Positions 38,299 through 48,099 of a stretch of 64,000 nucleotides of DNA are shown here, piece by piece. The translations under genes were made by a program, and so were the position numbers. The notes under the pieces were generated by a model. The model had not been told where the DNA came from. It ran no database searches and worked only from the letters and a program-made list of their open reading frames with translations. Source of the stretch: JBHJGP01 sp050331695 (GTDB taxonomy: Bacteria; Pseudomonadota; Alphaproteobacteria; Geminicoccales; Geminicoccaceae); assembly GCA_050331695.1 (NCBI GenBank), contig JBHJGP010000012.1, positions 124,001 through 188,000 on the forward strand, in the 5' to 3' direction. Each line of letters starts with the position of its first letter. The first letter of the stretch is position 1.

Positions 38299-40482
38299 CT
38301 AGAGGAAACTGATCGGATCGACATCGACCGAGATCCGCAGATCGCCCGGCGGCTTGACCGGCGCCAACCAGCGGCGGATCCAGCCCGGCAGATCGAATTC
38401 CGCCCCCGCCATAGCCAGAAGCCGTTGCCGGTGGCGGCCGCGCAATAGCGCCAGCGGTGCCGGCGCCGGCCCGAGCACGCGAACCCCCTCGCTCGCCGGT
38501 GCCAGGCGGCCAAGATCGACCGCGAGCTTGCGCACCCCGGCCTGATCCCGGCCGCTGACGATCAGTGCGGCCAGACGGCCGTAGGGCGGCAGTTGAGCGA
38601 GGCGCCGCTGTTCTCCCTCGGCGGCAAAGAACCGATCCGCGTTGGCTTCCGCCAGGGCTTGCATCGCCGGATGATGGGCCAGCCGGGTCTGCACTAGAAC
38701 CTCGCCCTGATCCCGCTCGCGACCGGTGCGTCCCGCCACCTGATAGAGGAGTTGATAGGTGCGCTCGCCGGCCCGGGGATCGCCGCCACCGAGACCGATA
38801 TCGGCATCGACCACCACGCCCAGGGTCAGTTTCGGAAAGTGATGCCCCTTGGCGATGATCTGCGTGCCGATGAGAATGTCGATCTCGCCTTTGCCCATGG
38901 CCTCGATTAGCGCGATCTGGCCGTCGGTTGTGGGCGGTAGGTCACTGGAAAAAAGCGCCGTTCTCGCCCCTGGATGACGGCTCGCGATCTCCTCGGCGAT
39001 GCGTTCGATCCCCGGGCCGGCCGGGACCATGGCGTCGAGCGTCCCGCAGGACGGACAGTGTTCCGGCTTGGGCATGGTGTAGCCGCAATGGTGGCAGGTC
39101 AGGCGCTCGCGAAAGCGATGTTCGACCAGCCACGCGCTGCAAGTGGGACATCGCCACCGGTGACCACAAGCCTGGCAAATGGTCAGCGGCGCGAAGCCCC
39201 GGCGATTGAGAAACACGAGCGCTTGACGGCCGTCGTCGATTGTCCGGGCGATGCGATCGTGAACCGTCTCAGCGAGCCAGAGGCCGCGCGCAGGCCGGTT
39301 GCGGACCAGGTCGACCAGGTTCACCCGGGGCATGGCGGCACCGGCGTGGCGCGCCGGCAGTGTCACACAGCCCATGCTCGAGTCCTCGTCGTTGAGGAGA
39401 CCCGCCGCCTTCTGGCTTTCGAGCGACGGCGTTGCCGACGCCAAAATCACAGGACAAGGCGTTAGTTCCCCCCGCCAAAGGGCCGCGTCACGGGCGTGAT
39501 AGACGACGCCGTCCTCCTGCTTGAACGAACCGTCATGTTCCTCGTCGACGATGATCAAACCCAGTTCGTGAAGCGGCAGGAACAGGGCCGAGCGAGCGCC
39601 GACCACGACCCGCGCTTCCCCTGAAGCCACGCTCCGCCAGTGGCGCCGTCGCTCCAGGGAGGTCAGTTGCGAGTGCCACATCAAAGGCGGCGCCCCGAAC
39701 CGAGCCTCGAAGCGGTTGACCCATTGGGCGGTAAGCGCAATTTCCGGCAGCAGGACCAGCGCCTGGCGGCCGGACTTCAACGCGGCGGCGATCGCCTCGA
39801 AATAAACTTCCGTTTTGCCGGCGCCCGGAACCCCGTAGAGCAGAACCCGGTCGCTTGGCCCTATCGCCAGCATTTTTTCGGTCGCGGCCTGTTGCTGTGG
39901 CGACAGCACCGGGCCCGGACCATCTGGATCCAGCGGTAAGGCAGACGGTTGATAGAGTAGCGATGCGGCTTCCAGCCAGCCATTGTCCGCCAGTCCGCGG
40001 ACCACGGCACCACTGACACCAGCGAGTGCTGCGATCTCACTAGTCCGCTGTGGAGGCCCGCCTTCCAAGACGGTCAAAACTTTTTGTCTGGCGGGTGTCA
40101 GCCGCCCTTCCCCAGCGGATGTTGCTTTCCGCCAGCCCATGCGTGGCGGCTCCGGCGCGAGCGCGGCGGGCACGGAAAGAGCAAGTCGGATGACCGAGCC
40201 GATCGGCGACACCGTTTCCTGCGCCAGCTTGGCCAGCAGGTGAAGAAGGCTCAAAGGCAGGCGAACGGTCTCGAACTTTCGGATCACCACCTTCAATTTG
40301 GTGCCGCTCGGCAGCGGCGGCGCTTCGTGCCAGACGACGCCGACCAACCGGTTCGGTCCAAACGGAACCTCCACCGGATCGCCGGCCTCAAGGTCCATGC
40401 CCGGGGGGCGCCGATAGTGAAAAACCTTGTCCAACGGGACCGGCAAGGCGACCACGACCGTGTCGCTCATGTCAGCTGGCAT
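38299..40482 (-). CDS. priA: Primosomal protein N' (replication restart helicase)
   Basis: About 727 residues. Walker A GVPGAGKTEVYFEAI and Walker B VDEEHDGSFKQEDG mark the helicase core. The zinc-binding insert has four CxxC pairs (CQACGHRWRCPTC and CHHCGYTMPKPEHCPSCG). The N-terminal 3'-DNA-binding domain (VALPVPLDKVFHYRRP) and the PriA C-terminal domain are present. It reloads the replisome at stalled forks. ATG 40482 or 40470 are the likely starts; neither has a clear ribosome binding site. It is divergent from xerC. Confidence 0.94.
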   Translation of the reverse strand: MPADMSDTVVVALPVPLDKVFHYRRPPGMDLEAGDPVEVPFGPNRLVGVVWHEAPPLPSGTKLKVVIRKFETVRLPLSLLHLLAKLAQETVSPIGSVIRLALSVPAALAPEPPRMGWRKATSAGEGRLTPARQKVLTVLEGGPPQRTSEIAALAGVSGAVVRGLADNGWLEAASLLYQPSALPLDPDGPGPVLSPQQQAATEKMLAIGPSDRVLLYGVPGAGKTEVYFEAIAAALKSGRQALVLLPEIALTAQWVNRFEARFGAPPLMWHSQLTSLERRRHWRSVASGEARVVVGARSALFLPLHELGLIIVDEEHDGSFKQEDGVVYHARDAALWRGELTPCPVILASATPSLESQKAAGLLNDEDSSMGCVTLPARHAGAAMPRVNLVDLVRNRPARGLWLAETVHDRIARTIDDGRQALVFLNRRGFAPLTICQACGHRWRCPTCSAWLVEHRFRERLTCHHCGYTMPKPEHCPSCGTLDAMVPAGPGIERIAEEIASRHPGARTALFSSDLPPTTDGQIALIEAMGKGEIDILIGTQIIAKGHHFPKLTLGVVVDADIGLGGGDPRAGERTYQLLYQVAGRTGRERDQGEVLVQTRLAHHPAMQALAEANADRFFAAEGEQRRLAQLPPYGRLAALIVSGRDQAGVRKLAVDLGRLAPASEGVRVLGPAPAPLALLRGRHRQRLLAMAGAEFDLPGWIRRWLAPVKPPGDLRISVDVDPISFL

Positions 40483-40554
40483 TGGGGCTGGCTGGTCCTT
40501 GGTTCGCGCATGGCCTAACAATGGTGGATCGGTTTGAATGATCGGGTGGTTACC

Positions 40555-41532
40555 ATGGCCGAGGGCAGCCCGCCATCCGGCGGTCGCAACGGCACTTTGG
40601 ATGAGCCTAAGCCATCAAGCGTTCGGGCCATGGTCGCCGTGTGGCTGGACTGGCTCGATCACGAGCGCCGTCTGTCACCGGCGACGCTGAAAGCCTATGC
40701 CAGCGACTGTGAGGATCTGATCGGTTTCGTCACCCGGCACCGGGGCGAGGAGGTCGATCTCGCCACCTTCGCCAGCCTCGATGTCACCAGCTTTCGGAGT
40801 TGGCTCGCGGCGCGTCACCAACGCCGGGTTTCCGCCCGTTCCAACGCCCGGGCTCTTGCCGCCGTTCGCAGCCTGTTTCGTTTCATGGAGCGCCGCTACG
40901 GGCTGGAAAATCCTGGTATCGACCGGGTCAAGGCCCGACACAAGGTGAGGCGCCTACCGAAAGCGCTCAGCGAAGACGACGCCCTTCACATGGTCAGCAG
41001 CATCAGTGCCGACCGGGAAGAGATCTGGATCCAAAAGCGTGACCAATCGCTCCTGGCCCTGCTCTACGGCTCCGGTCTTCGGATCGGCGAGGCATTGGCG
41101 CTTGACCGCCGCGACTGGAAGAGCAGCGCGACCGGGCAACTCCGGGTGGTGGGCAAGGGCAATAAGGAACGGGCCGTGCCGGTGCTTCCCCTCGTCGCCC
41201 GTCTGATCGAGGCGTATCTCGACATATGCCCCCTCCACGGGGACGGCCTTGGCGACCGGCCCCTGTTTCTTGGCGTTCGCGGCAAAAGGCTCAACGGAGC
41301 GGTGTTCCGCAAAACCCTCGCCGATTGGCGCAGATCGTTGGGCGTGACCGAGCACGCCACACCCCACGCGTTCCGCCATAGTTTTGCCACCCATCTTTTG
41401 ACCCGCGGCGCTGATCTCCGAGAGGTCCAAGAGCTTTTGGGGCATGCCAGCGTTTCCACGACCCAGATCTACACCCAGCTCGACACCGACCACCTCGGCG
41501 ATCTGTTCCGGCGCACGCACCCGCGCGCCTAG
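40555..41532 (+). CDS. xerC: Tyrosine recombinase XerC
   Basis: 325 residues. The N-terminal SAM-like domain (WLDWLDHERRLSPATLKAYASD) is followed by the catalytic domain with Arg in SGLRIGEALAL, Lys in GKGNKER, HAFRHSFATHLL, LGHASVSTTQIYTQ with the nucleophilic Tyr. It resolves chromosome dimers at dif together with XerD. ATG 40555 was chosen; TTG 40534 would add seven residues. Neighbouring priA also concerns chromosome maintenance. No dif-like site was seen in this window. Confidence 0.92.
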   Translation: MAEGSPPSGGRNGTLDEPKPSSVRAMVAVWLDWLDHERRLSPATLKAYASDCEDLIGFVTRHRGEEVDLATFASLDVTSFRSWLAARHQRRVSARSNARALAAVRSLFRFMERRYGLENPGIDRVKARHKVRRLPKALSEDDALHMVSSISADREEIWIQKRDQSLLALLYGSGLRIGEALALDRRDWKSSATGQLRVVGKGNKERAVPVLPLVARLIEAYLDICPLHGDGLGDRPLFLGVRGKRLNGAVFRKTLADWRRSLGVTEHATPHAFRHSFATHLLTRGADLREVQELLGHASVSTTQIYTQLDTDHLGDLFRRTHPRA

Positions 41533-41657
41533 GCAATCGAAGACCCCGATTACCGGCCTCACGGCGCGGCGAGTGCCCTTGCGGGTCGGATCAGAGACAA
41601 CTATAGCGCGAAGAACATGGTTCATCGCCCCTGGGTTACTCGTCTCGCGGACGGTCA

Positions 41658-43289
41658 TTGCCTGTGCGGCTGATCGCGATCATCGCCATAGTCTGCGCAA
41701 CGCTTGCCGGCGCCTCGCTTCTGTTCGCGCCGCTCGTCCTGGACGAGGACCGGGCCAAGGCCTCGCTTGAAACCATTCTTTCCGACCTGACAGGACGGAA
41801 CCTGGTCGCTTCCGGTCCGGCGCAGCTTCAGCTTTGGCCCCGGCCGATCGCGACCTTGGTCGATGTCCGTATCGGTGAGGAACGAGAGGACTGGTCTGCC
41901 GAGGTCGACCGTCTCGACATCACCATCGATCCGATGGCGCTTCTGATCGGCCGCATGCGCGCCGACAGCATCGAGGTCGTTCGCCCGCGCGTGCTCCTGG
42001 ACGACGGTCGTCTTGGCGACTGGTCCGACGGTCTGATTGCCCTCAAGGAATGGGCGGCGGAAGGACCTGCCGATGCGCTCGCCGTGACCATTGTCGACGG
42101 CTTGGTCGCGACCGTAACGGGTGGCCGACCGACGGCCTGGCAACCTGTGAGCGGCCGTGTGGAATTGGACCCGTCGGCGACATCGACAGTTCATCTAGAG
42201 AGCGAGCGCGACGCCGGCTCGCGGGTGATCGCGGACCTCACGATCGAGGATCTCGGCGGCGACCGCATCGCGCCCTCCACGCTGCATCTGCGAATGGAGA
42301 CCGAAGGGACCAGCCATCAACTGGACCTGCTGGGTCATGCCGACATCACCCCTCTGGCGGCAAGCTTCGATGGTGATCTGCGTTTCGAGACAAACGACGG
42401 TGAGGCGTTTCGCCGGTTGCTCGACCACCACAGCGCTGCCGGCATTCTGAGTTCGCTGCCTCTGCAGAACCTGCCGCTCAATCTCGAGGGGCGCTTTCGG
42501 ATCGAAGGCGCCCAGGTCGCCCTGGAGAACTTGCGAGCAGGTCACGGACCGCTCACGATTTCCGGATCGGTGCTTGGCAGAATGGCCTCACCCATCGGCA
42601 TCGACGCTGGGCTGAGCTTCGCGAGTGACGAGCCCCTGCCGCCCCTGGTCGACTGGCTGGAAGCCTTTGAAACGCCGCCCGACGCCAGCGGCTTTGCCGG
42701 TCACGTCCGCCTCAATGCCAACCAGCTACCGGTGGGTACCGGCGCGATGGAGCGGTTGTCGTTTTCGGCGAAACTCGCCGGCGATGAAGGCCTGGAGATC
42801 GAGACTTTCGAAGCGATCCTGCCGGGCGAAACCACCGCTGCCTGGGCCGGCACCTTCAGCCATGCCGAGGGTCAAACGGAGCTGGTCGGCCAGCTCGAGG
42901 TCGCGGGCAGCGATCTAAACCGGTTTCTGGCCTGGATCCGTCCAGACGTCGCCGTTGGCCAATCGGATGAACCTCAACGTTTTGGCGCCAGCGGCGAATT
43001 GCGCGCGAACAGCGAGGAGATCGCCCTACGCGCTGCCCGGATCCGATTGGACACGTCACGGCTGGACGGCTCGGTCTCGCTCGCCGCCGGCGTTCGTCCA
43101 GAACTGGCCGTTCGCGGCAGCATCAATCGCCTCAACATCTCCCCTTGGATGGATACCGAACAGAACCTGGTCGATCAGCTGGCGGATCTGACCCGTCGGA
43201 CGCAGGCCGTCGATCTCGACCTGGATCTGGACATCAGCCGGCTCATCGCCACCGATTTCACGGCCGGCGATCTGATCATCGTCGTCTAG
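41658..43289 (+). CDS. AsmA-family protein, N-terminal part (cut by in-frame TAG)
   Basis: 543 residues, then TAG at 43287-43289; the frame stays open beyond it for another 460 codons. It starts with a single membrane anchor (RLIAIIAIVCATLAGASLLFAPLVL), then the AsmA N-terminal pattern (ILSDLTGRNLVASGPAQLQLWPRPIATLVDVRI, ADSIEVVRPRVLL) and long beta-rich repeats. AsmA-like proteins form periplasmic bridges implicated in phospholipid or outer-membrane assembly. The TTG start may be GTG 41664. The full frame would encode about 1,000 residues. Confidence 0.72.
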   Translation: MPVRLIAIIAIVCATLAGASLLFAPLVLDEDRAKASLETILSDLTGRNLVASGPAQLQLWPRPIATLVDVRIGEEREDWSAEVDRLDITIDPMALLIGRMRADSIEVVRPRVLLDDGRLGDWSDGLIALKEWAAEGPADALAVTIVDGLVATVTGGRPTAWQPVSGRVELDPSATSTVHLESERDAGSRVIADLTIEDLGGDRIAPSTLHLRMETEGTSHQLDLLGHADITPLAASFDGDLRFETNDGEAFRRLLDHHSAAGILSSLPLQNLPLNLEGRFRIEGAQVALENLRAGHGPLTISGSVLGRMASPIGIDAGLSFASDEPLPPLVDWLEAFETPPDASGFAGHVRLNANQLPVGTGAMERLSFSAKLAGDEGLEIETFEAILPGETTAAWAGTFSHAEGQTELVGQLEVAGSDLNRFLAWIRPDVAVGQSDEPQRFGASGELRANSEEIALRAARIRLDTSRLDGSVSLAAGVRPELAVRGSINRLNISPWMDTEQNLVDQLADLTRRTQAVDLDLDLDISRLIATDFTAGDLIIVV

Positions 43290-43334
43290 TCGACCGGCGA
43301 GCAGATCGACATCTATGAACTCTCGGTCGGCCGA

Positions 43335-44672
43335 ATGGCGGATACCGGTATCGAGCTGAGTGGCCGCCTGTCCCGGAGCGGCGACGAATTGGACCTTCGC
43401 TTCGGGCTCGACAGCGCGGCGCTCAACCGCCTAACCGAATTGGGCCAGATCACCTGGCCGGACTATCTGGCACCACCCGGCAATGCGATGATCGGCGGCA
43501 CGCTCCGGGGCCCGTCCACGGCCGCGATGCTTCGGACGGAAGCGCGTCTCGGCCAACTGACACTGGCGTACGAAGGCGCCGTCGACCTCAAAGGGTTCCG
43601 GCCCGTCGACCTCGGCACTCTGGAACTGGCGCAGCCTGGCCAGTTCGGTTGGTTGAGAGGGTTTCCCGGTGCCGGTCTGTTATCCGAGAAACCGGTGGCC
43701 GGAACGCTTGAGGTCGTGCCTGGTGATGACGGATCGCTCATGGTCGCGGGCCCGCTCGCCGTCGGCGACAGCGCGCTCGATCTCTCATTTTCGATCCCTT
43801 CCGCCGATCCCATCGCCGTTGCGTTGTCGGTCGACCAGGTTGATCTCGACGAGCTCGCTTCGGTGTTCAACGAGGTCACCGAAGCCTATGGCGGCTCGGC
43901 CGACCGTCCCCTCGACTGGTTGGGTCGATGGCCGCGGCTTGCTTGGGGAGATCTCGACCTGCCCTCGCGGCCCTGGCATATCGATGTTCGCGCGGCCCAA
44001 ATCCGCAATGATGATGGCCTCTCGGGGCCGGCCCATCTCACGCTCCGCCTCGGCGAAAGCGACATCGAGCTGGTGACCGCGTCCATCGAACACGACGGGG
44101 TCGTGCTAACCCTGAACGGCCGCCTGCGGCCCATGGGTGAGGCTCTTTCAGTCCAAGGGAGCCTCGACGTCGACGGTCGCGGTCTGCCCCTGCCGATTGG
44201 TCCTGATGATGGCGCTGCCGAGCGCACGGCCTTGCAACTTCGGTTTCGCGGAGCCGGCCGCACTGCCGCCGATCTGGTGGGCGCGCTCGACGGCGAACTC
44301 ATCATCTTATCGGTTGCCGGCGAGATCCCAGGCATCCGCTGGCCGGCGACGACGCCGCACACTGGCCTGCCGCCTGCCGCAGACCGGGCCGTTTCCTACC
44401 AACAGATGACCGGCACGCTCGAAATCGAAAACGGCACCCTGAAGCTCGACGGCCTGAGCGGCGATTTTTCCCCTCGGGGCGTCGGCCCGCCGGTTCCCGG
44501 GCGAATGACCGGGTTCGTCGATCTCCTGGTCGGGGCGATGGACGCGACCGTTACCCTCGGCGCTGATAGCGGAAACGGGGACCATGACGGCGACCCGCCG
44601 GCCCGCTGGCGCATGGTCGGCCCGATGGATGCCCCGCAAATTTGGATCGCGCCGCTAGATCGGACGCCCTAG
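43335..44672 (+). CDS. AsmA-family protein, C-terminal part (cut by in-frame TAG)
   Basis: Continues the frame of the preceding part after the TAG. Coding sequence actually resumes right after the stop (STGEQIDIYELSVGR), and ATG 43335 is only the first in-frame start, giving 445 residues. It contains the AsmA C-terminal region (GTLEIENGTLKLDGLSGDFS, RMTGFVDLLVGAMDATVTL). Without an anchor or signal this half could not reach the periplasm, so the split gene is probably non-functional unless the TAG is an error or is suppressed. It ends six bases from convergent fumC. Confidence 0.7.
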   Translation: MADTGIELSGRLSRSGDELDLRFGLDSAALNRLTELGQITWPDYLAPPGNAMIGGTLRGPSTAAMLRTEARLGQLTLAYEGAVDLKGFRPVDLGTLELAQPGQFGWLRGFPGAGLLSEKPVAGTLEVVPGDDGSLMVAGPLAVGDSALDLSFSIPSADPIAVALSVDQVDLDELASVFNEVTEAYGGSADRPLDWLGRWPRLAWGDLDLPSRPWHIDVRAAQIRNDDGLSGPAHLTLRLGESDIELVTASIEHDGVVLTLNGRLRPMGEALSVQGSLDVDGRGLPLPIGPDDGAAERTALQLRFRGAGRTAADLVGALDGELIILSVAGEIPGIRWPATTPHTGLPPAADRAVSYQQMTGTLEIENGTLKLDGLSGDFSPRGVGPPVPGRMTGFVDLLVGAMDATVTLGADSGNGDHDGDPPARWRMVGPMDAPQIWIAPLDRTP

Positions 44673-44678
44673 CCGTCA

Positions 44679-46088
44679 TCAGTCCGCAGCTGACGGACCG
44701 ACCATTTTCTCAGGCCGAACCCAATCGTCGAATTCGCTTTCGTCCACCAGCCCCAGGGCGTGCGCCGCCTCCTTCAAGGAGGTCCCTTCCACGTAAGCCT
44801 TCTTCGCCACCTTGGCGGCGTTGTCGTAGCCGATCTTCGGGTTGAGCGCCGTCACCAGCATCAGGCTGTTGCGCATCAATTGCTCGATCCGCTCGCGGTC
44901 CGGCTCGATCCCGCTGACACATTTGTCGGTGAAGCTCCGGCAGCCGTCGGCGATCAGCTTGATCGACTGCAGGACGTTGTAGGCGATGACCGGTTTGAAG
45001 ACGTTGAGCTCGAAGTGGCCCGTGGCGCCGGCGATCGACACGGTCGTGTGGTTGCCCATCACCTGGGTGCAAAGCATGGTCATGGCTTCACACTGCGTGG
45101 GATTGACCTTACCGGGCATGATCGAGGAGCCCGGCTCGTTCTCCGGCAGCTTGATCTCGCCCAGGCCACAGCGGGGACCGGATCCCAACAGCCGGATGTC
45201 GGTGGCGATTTTCATCAGACTGACGGCGACGGTATTGAGCGCGCCGGAAAGTTCGACCAGCGCGTCGTGGGCAGCCAGGGCTTCGAATTTGTTGACCGCG
45301 GTCGCGAAGCTCAAGCCCGTGACCGAGGACACCTCGTCGGCGAAAGCCTCGGCGAAGCCCACCCGGCTGTTGAGGCCGGTGCCCACGGCGGTGCCGCCCT
45401 GGGCCAGCTCGGAGATGCGGGGCAAGGTCAATCGGACACGCTCGATCCCATAGGCCACCTGCTGGACGTAGCCCGAAAACTCCTGGCCCAGGGTCAAAGG
45501 CGTGGCGTCCTGCAGATGGGTGCGGCCGATCTTGATGATGTCGGCAAACGCTTCGCGCTTGGCGACGAGATTATCGTGGAGATAGTTCAGCGCCGGCAGA
45601 AGCTCGTGATGAACTTGTTCGACAGCGGCTATGTGCATGGCCGTCGGGAAGGTGTCGTTGGACGACTGGCCTCGATTGACGTGGTCGTTGGGGTGAACCG
45701 GCGATTTCGAGCCTAGCGCCGAGCCCATCAGCTCGTTGGCCCGGTTGGCGATCACCTCGTTGGTGTTCATGTTGGATTGGGTACCGGAGCCCGTCTGCCA
45801 GACGACCAGGGGAAAGTGATCGTTGAGCTTGCCCTGGACGACCTCGTCAGCCGCCTTGACCATGGCGTCGGCTAGCTTCGGCTCCAGGTCGCCTTGGGCC
45901 TTGTTGACCCGGGCGGCGGCCAGTTTGACGATGCCGAGCGCGCGAACGAGAGGCGCCGGCATCTTTTCGCCGCCGATCTTGAAATTGGCAAGGCTACGCT
46001 GGGTCTGAGCTCCCCAGTAGCGGTCAGCGGGCACTTCAATGGGCCCGAACGTATCGCTTTCCGTGCGCGTCACGCCGCTCTCGGTCAT
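44679..46088 (-). CDS. fumC: Fumarate hydratase class II
   Basis: 469 residues. It interconverts fumarate and malate in the TCA cycle without an iron-sulfur cluster. The signature GSSIMPGKVNPTQCEAM is present, with the other conserved blocks TGSGTQSNMNTNEVIANRA and GRTHLQDATPLTLGQEFSGY. It is a normal full-length enzyme. Aspartase is closely related, but HPNDHVNRGQSSNDTFPTAMHIA and overall length fit FumC. Confidence 0.95.
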   Translation of the reverse strand: MTESGVTRTESDTFGPIEVPADRYWGAQTQRSLANFKIGGEKMPAPLVRALGIVKLAAARVNKAQGDLEPKLADAMVKAADEVVQGKLNDHFPLVVWQTGSGTQSNMNTNEVIANRANELMGSALGSKSPVHPNDHVNRGQSSNDTFPTAMHIAAVEQVHHELLPALNYLHDNLVAKREAFADIIKIGRTHLQDATPLTLGQEFSGYVQQVAYGIERVRLTLPRISELAQGGTAVGTGLNSRVGFAEAFADEVSSVTGLSFATAVNKFEALAAHDALVELSGALNTVAVSLMKIATDIRLLGSGPRCGLGEIKLPENEPGSSIMPGKVNPTQCEAMTMLCTQVMGNHTTVSIAGATGHFELNVFKPVIAYNVLQSIKLIADGCRSFTDKCVSGIEPDRERIEQLMRNSLMLVTALNPKIGYDNAAKVAKKAYVEGTSLKEAAHALGLVDESEFDDWVRPEKMVGPSAAD

Positions 46089-46127
46089 ATCGCCCCCAGC
46101 TGACTCGGAACCGCCTGGGGCTCCGAC

Positions 46128-46661
46128 CTATTTGCGCCGGAATTGATCCAAGCTGACGACCTCGGCGCCGTCAATCGGGCTCTTGGCGTCCTCGGCCGCA
46201 TCGGCTTCCTCAGGCTCCATCGGCGCGGCATCGGCCGGACGGGGCAATGCCACCGGTTTTTCAGCCGGCTTCTCGCTCTCCACAGGTGCTTCCGCCTGGG
46301 CGGTGTCGTGGAGGGTGAACTGAAGGCCGAAATCGACGCTCGGATCGGCAAACACCTTGATCGCCGTGAAGGGAACGAAAAGCCGATGACGGCGGCCGCC
46401 AAAGCTAAGCGACACGCCGAACCCGTCGTCGCAGACGTCCAGATCCCAGAACTGGCGCTGCAGGACGATGGTCATCTCCGGCTCGTAGCGTTGGCGCAAC
46501 TCGTCGGGCATCACCACGCCCGGGTGGGATGTGCGAAAGCTTATATAGTAGTGATGGGGCTCGATCAGGCCGTTGGCGGCCACATCGTCCAAAACATTGC
46601 GAACCACGGAGTAAAGCGCAGTTTCGACCAATTGGGCGTAGGGAATGTGACCTTCAGCCAT
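46128..46661 (-). CDS. sspB: SspB-family ClpXP adaptor (alphaproteobacterial type)
   Basis: 177 residues. The conserved ssrA-tag-binding domain (about 1-120) reads IPYAQLVETALYSVVRNVL, GLIEPHHYYISFRTSHPGVVMP and RLFVPFTAIKVFADPSVDFGL. An acidic linker (PMEPEEADAAEDA) and a C-terminal ClpX-binding tail (VVSLDQFRRK) follow. It delivers tmRNA-tagged proteins to ClpXP. Its neighbour upstream is the tmRNA gene itself, a fitting association. Confidence 0.93.
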   Translation of the reverse strand: MAEGHIPYAQLVETALYSVVRNVLDDVAANGLIEPHHYYISFRTSHPGVVMPDELRQRYEPEMTIVLQRQFWDLDVCDDGFGVSLSFGGRRHRLFVPFTAIKVFADPSVDFGLQFTLHDTAQAEAPVESEKPAEKPVALPRPADAAPMEPEEADAAEDAKSPIDGAEVVSLDQFRRK

Positions 46662-46744
46662 CAACGATTACCAATAGCGTAGGGGTGAGGGGCTTCTGGT
46701 GCCCGGCGCCCCTCGGACCGCGCCCGGGACCGAAGTCCCGGGAC

Positions 46745-47013
46745 TTTCGAGCCTATTCTGTTGCCCGGCTAGGCTCAGCCGCGCTTGCTTAGTGATTAAG
46801 CAGCGAGTGCCAACTCATGGTTGTCATTGGCTATTGTACGTTTTGGTCCGGTAACGGCGGTACCATGCCGGGCGAAAACTAAACCCTTTACCACGCACGT
46901 CGATCCTGGTTCGCCCCCGCAAATCCGTCCCGCCGCGAATGGCATCCTGACGGATTGGTGGAGGCGCCGGGCACTGCCCCCGGGTCCGCAACGCTTATTT
47001 CGGTCAGCGTTTA
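46745..47013 (-). ncRNA. ssrA: Two-piece (permuted) tmRNA
   Basis: On the minus strand the acceptor piece comes first (about 47013-46956, ending CTCCACCA), then a spacer removed by processing, then the coding piece starting GGGGGCGAACCAGGATCGACG at 46918 (first bases). GGGGGCG pairs with CGCCTCC of the other piece to form the acceptor stem, with a G-U pair at position 3-70, the alanine identity element. The tag frame (46831-46796) encodes ANDNHELALAA and TAA. The 3' limit of the coding piece is approximate; a strong UUCG hairpin lies beyond it at 46723-46742. Confidence 0.93.
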
Positions 47014-47131
47014 TCGCCATAGTTCCCAAAGGAACAATTCATATATAGGGGCTGGTGCTGACGGTGAAAAGGCGCGAGTGTATTCAACCGATGCTATATC
47101 GTGCGCTCCGGTTATCCTACCGAGGAAAGCT

Positions 47132-48049
47132 ATGGCCCTAAACGACGACCAACTGACCGCTATCGAAGACCAACGCGCCCAAACCTTTTCGACGAGGCGC
47201 ACGGCCGTACCGGCACTGGAAGAGTTTCTCTACAAGCCCCTGCCGGTCCTCGATCACGGCTTCATTCGGGTCATCGACTATATGGGCGATGACAGCGCCA
47301 TCGTTCAGGCCGCCCGCGTATCCTATGGGACCGGCACCAAGGCCGTGCGCAATGACGCGGGCCTTATCAATTATCTCCTGCGCCATCGTCACACGACGCC
47401 ATTCGAGATGTGCGAGATCAAGTTTCACATCAAGCTGCCGATCTTCATCGCGCGCCAGTGGATCCGCCATCGCACCGCGAATGTGAACGAATATTCCGCG
47501 CGCTACTCGATCCTGGGCGATGATTTCTACCTGCCGGACGAAGCCGAGATCCAGGCCCAGAGCCAAAGCAATCGGCAAGGTCGGGCAGAACCGCTGCCGC
47601 CGGACCAGGCATCGGCAGTGCGCCGGACCATGGACGAGCATGGCCAGCGATCCTACCAAGTCTATCAGGAGCTTCTCGGGGAGGAGAACGAAAACGCAGG
47701 CGTCGCCCGGGAACTCGCCCGCGCTGTTCTGCCTCTCAACACCTACACCCAGTGGTATTGGAAGATCGATCTCCACAATCTGATGCATTTCATCGCGCTT
47801 CGGATCGATTCCCACGCCCAGTATGAGATCAGGGCCTATGCCGAGCGCCTCATGGAAGTGGTCGAGCAGTGGGTACCGATCACCGCTGCGGCTTTCCGCA
47901 ATCACCGCGTCGAGGGAGCGTCCCTCTCAGGAGCTGCGATGTCTGTGTTGCGGCGGCGCCTCGCCGGCGAAACGGTCGACCAGGAAAGCAGTGGATTGAG
48001 CGTGCGGGAATGGAAAGAACTGGAGCAAGCGCTTAACTCTAGTTTGTAA
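47132..48049 (+). CDS. thyX: FAD-dependent thymidylate synthase
   Basis: 305 residues. The ThyX motif RHRTANVNEYSARYS (RHRxxSxNExSxRYS type, with Thr in place of the first Ser) is present, preceded by ARQWIRHR. It makes dTMP from dUMP with FAD and methylenetetrahydrofolate. GAGGAAA precedes ATG 47132. Divergent from ssrA, so both promoters share about 118 bases. The C-terminal ~50 residues (SGAAMSVLRRRLAG...) are a tail seen in some alphaproteobacterial ThyX proteins. Confidence 0.94.
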   Translation: MALNDDQLTAIEDQRAQTFSTRRTAVPALEEFLYKPLPVLDHGFIRVIDYMGDDSAIVQAARVSYGTGTKAVRNDAGLINYLLRHRHTTPFEMCEIKFHIKLPIFIARQWIRHRTANVNEYSARYSILGDDFYLPDEAEIQAQSQSNRQGRAEPLPPDQASAVRRTMDEHGQRSYQVYQELLGEENENAGVARELARAVLPLNTYTQWYWKIDLHNLMHFIALRIDSHAQYEIRAYAERLMEVVEQWVPITAAAFRNHRVEGASLSGAAMSVLRRRLAGETVDQESSGLSVREWKELEQALNSSL

Positions 48050-48099
48050 GCGCTCGTTGGTGCGACGAGTGACAGACGTGCGTGCAATCGAGGTAAGCC

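Noticed and set aside
46955..47131. An N-terminal extension of thyX upstream of 47132
   Set aside because: It would run through the tmRNA acceptor piece; ATG 47132 has GAGGAAA and gives the expected protein start.
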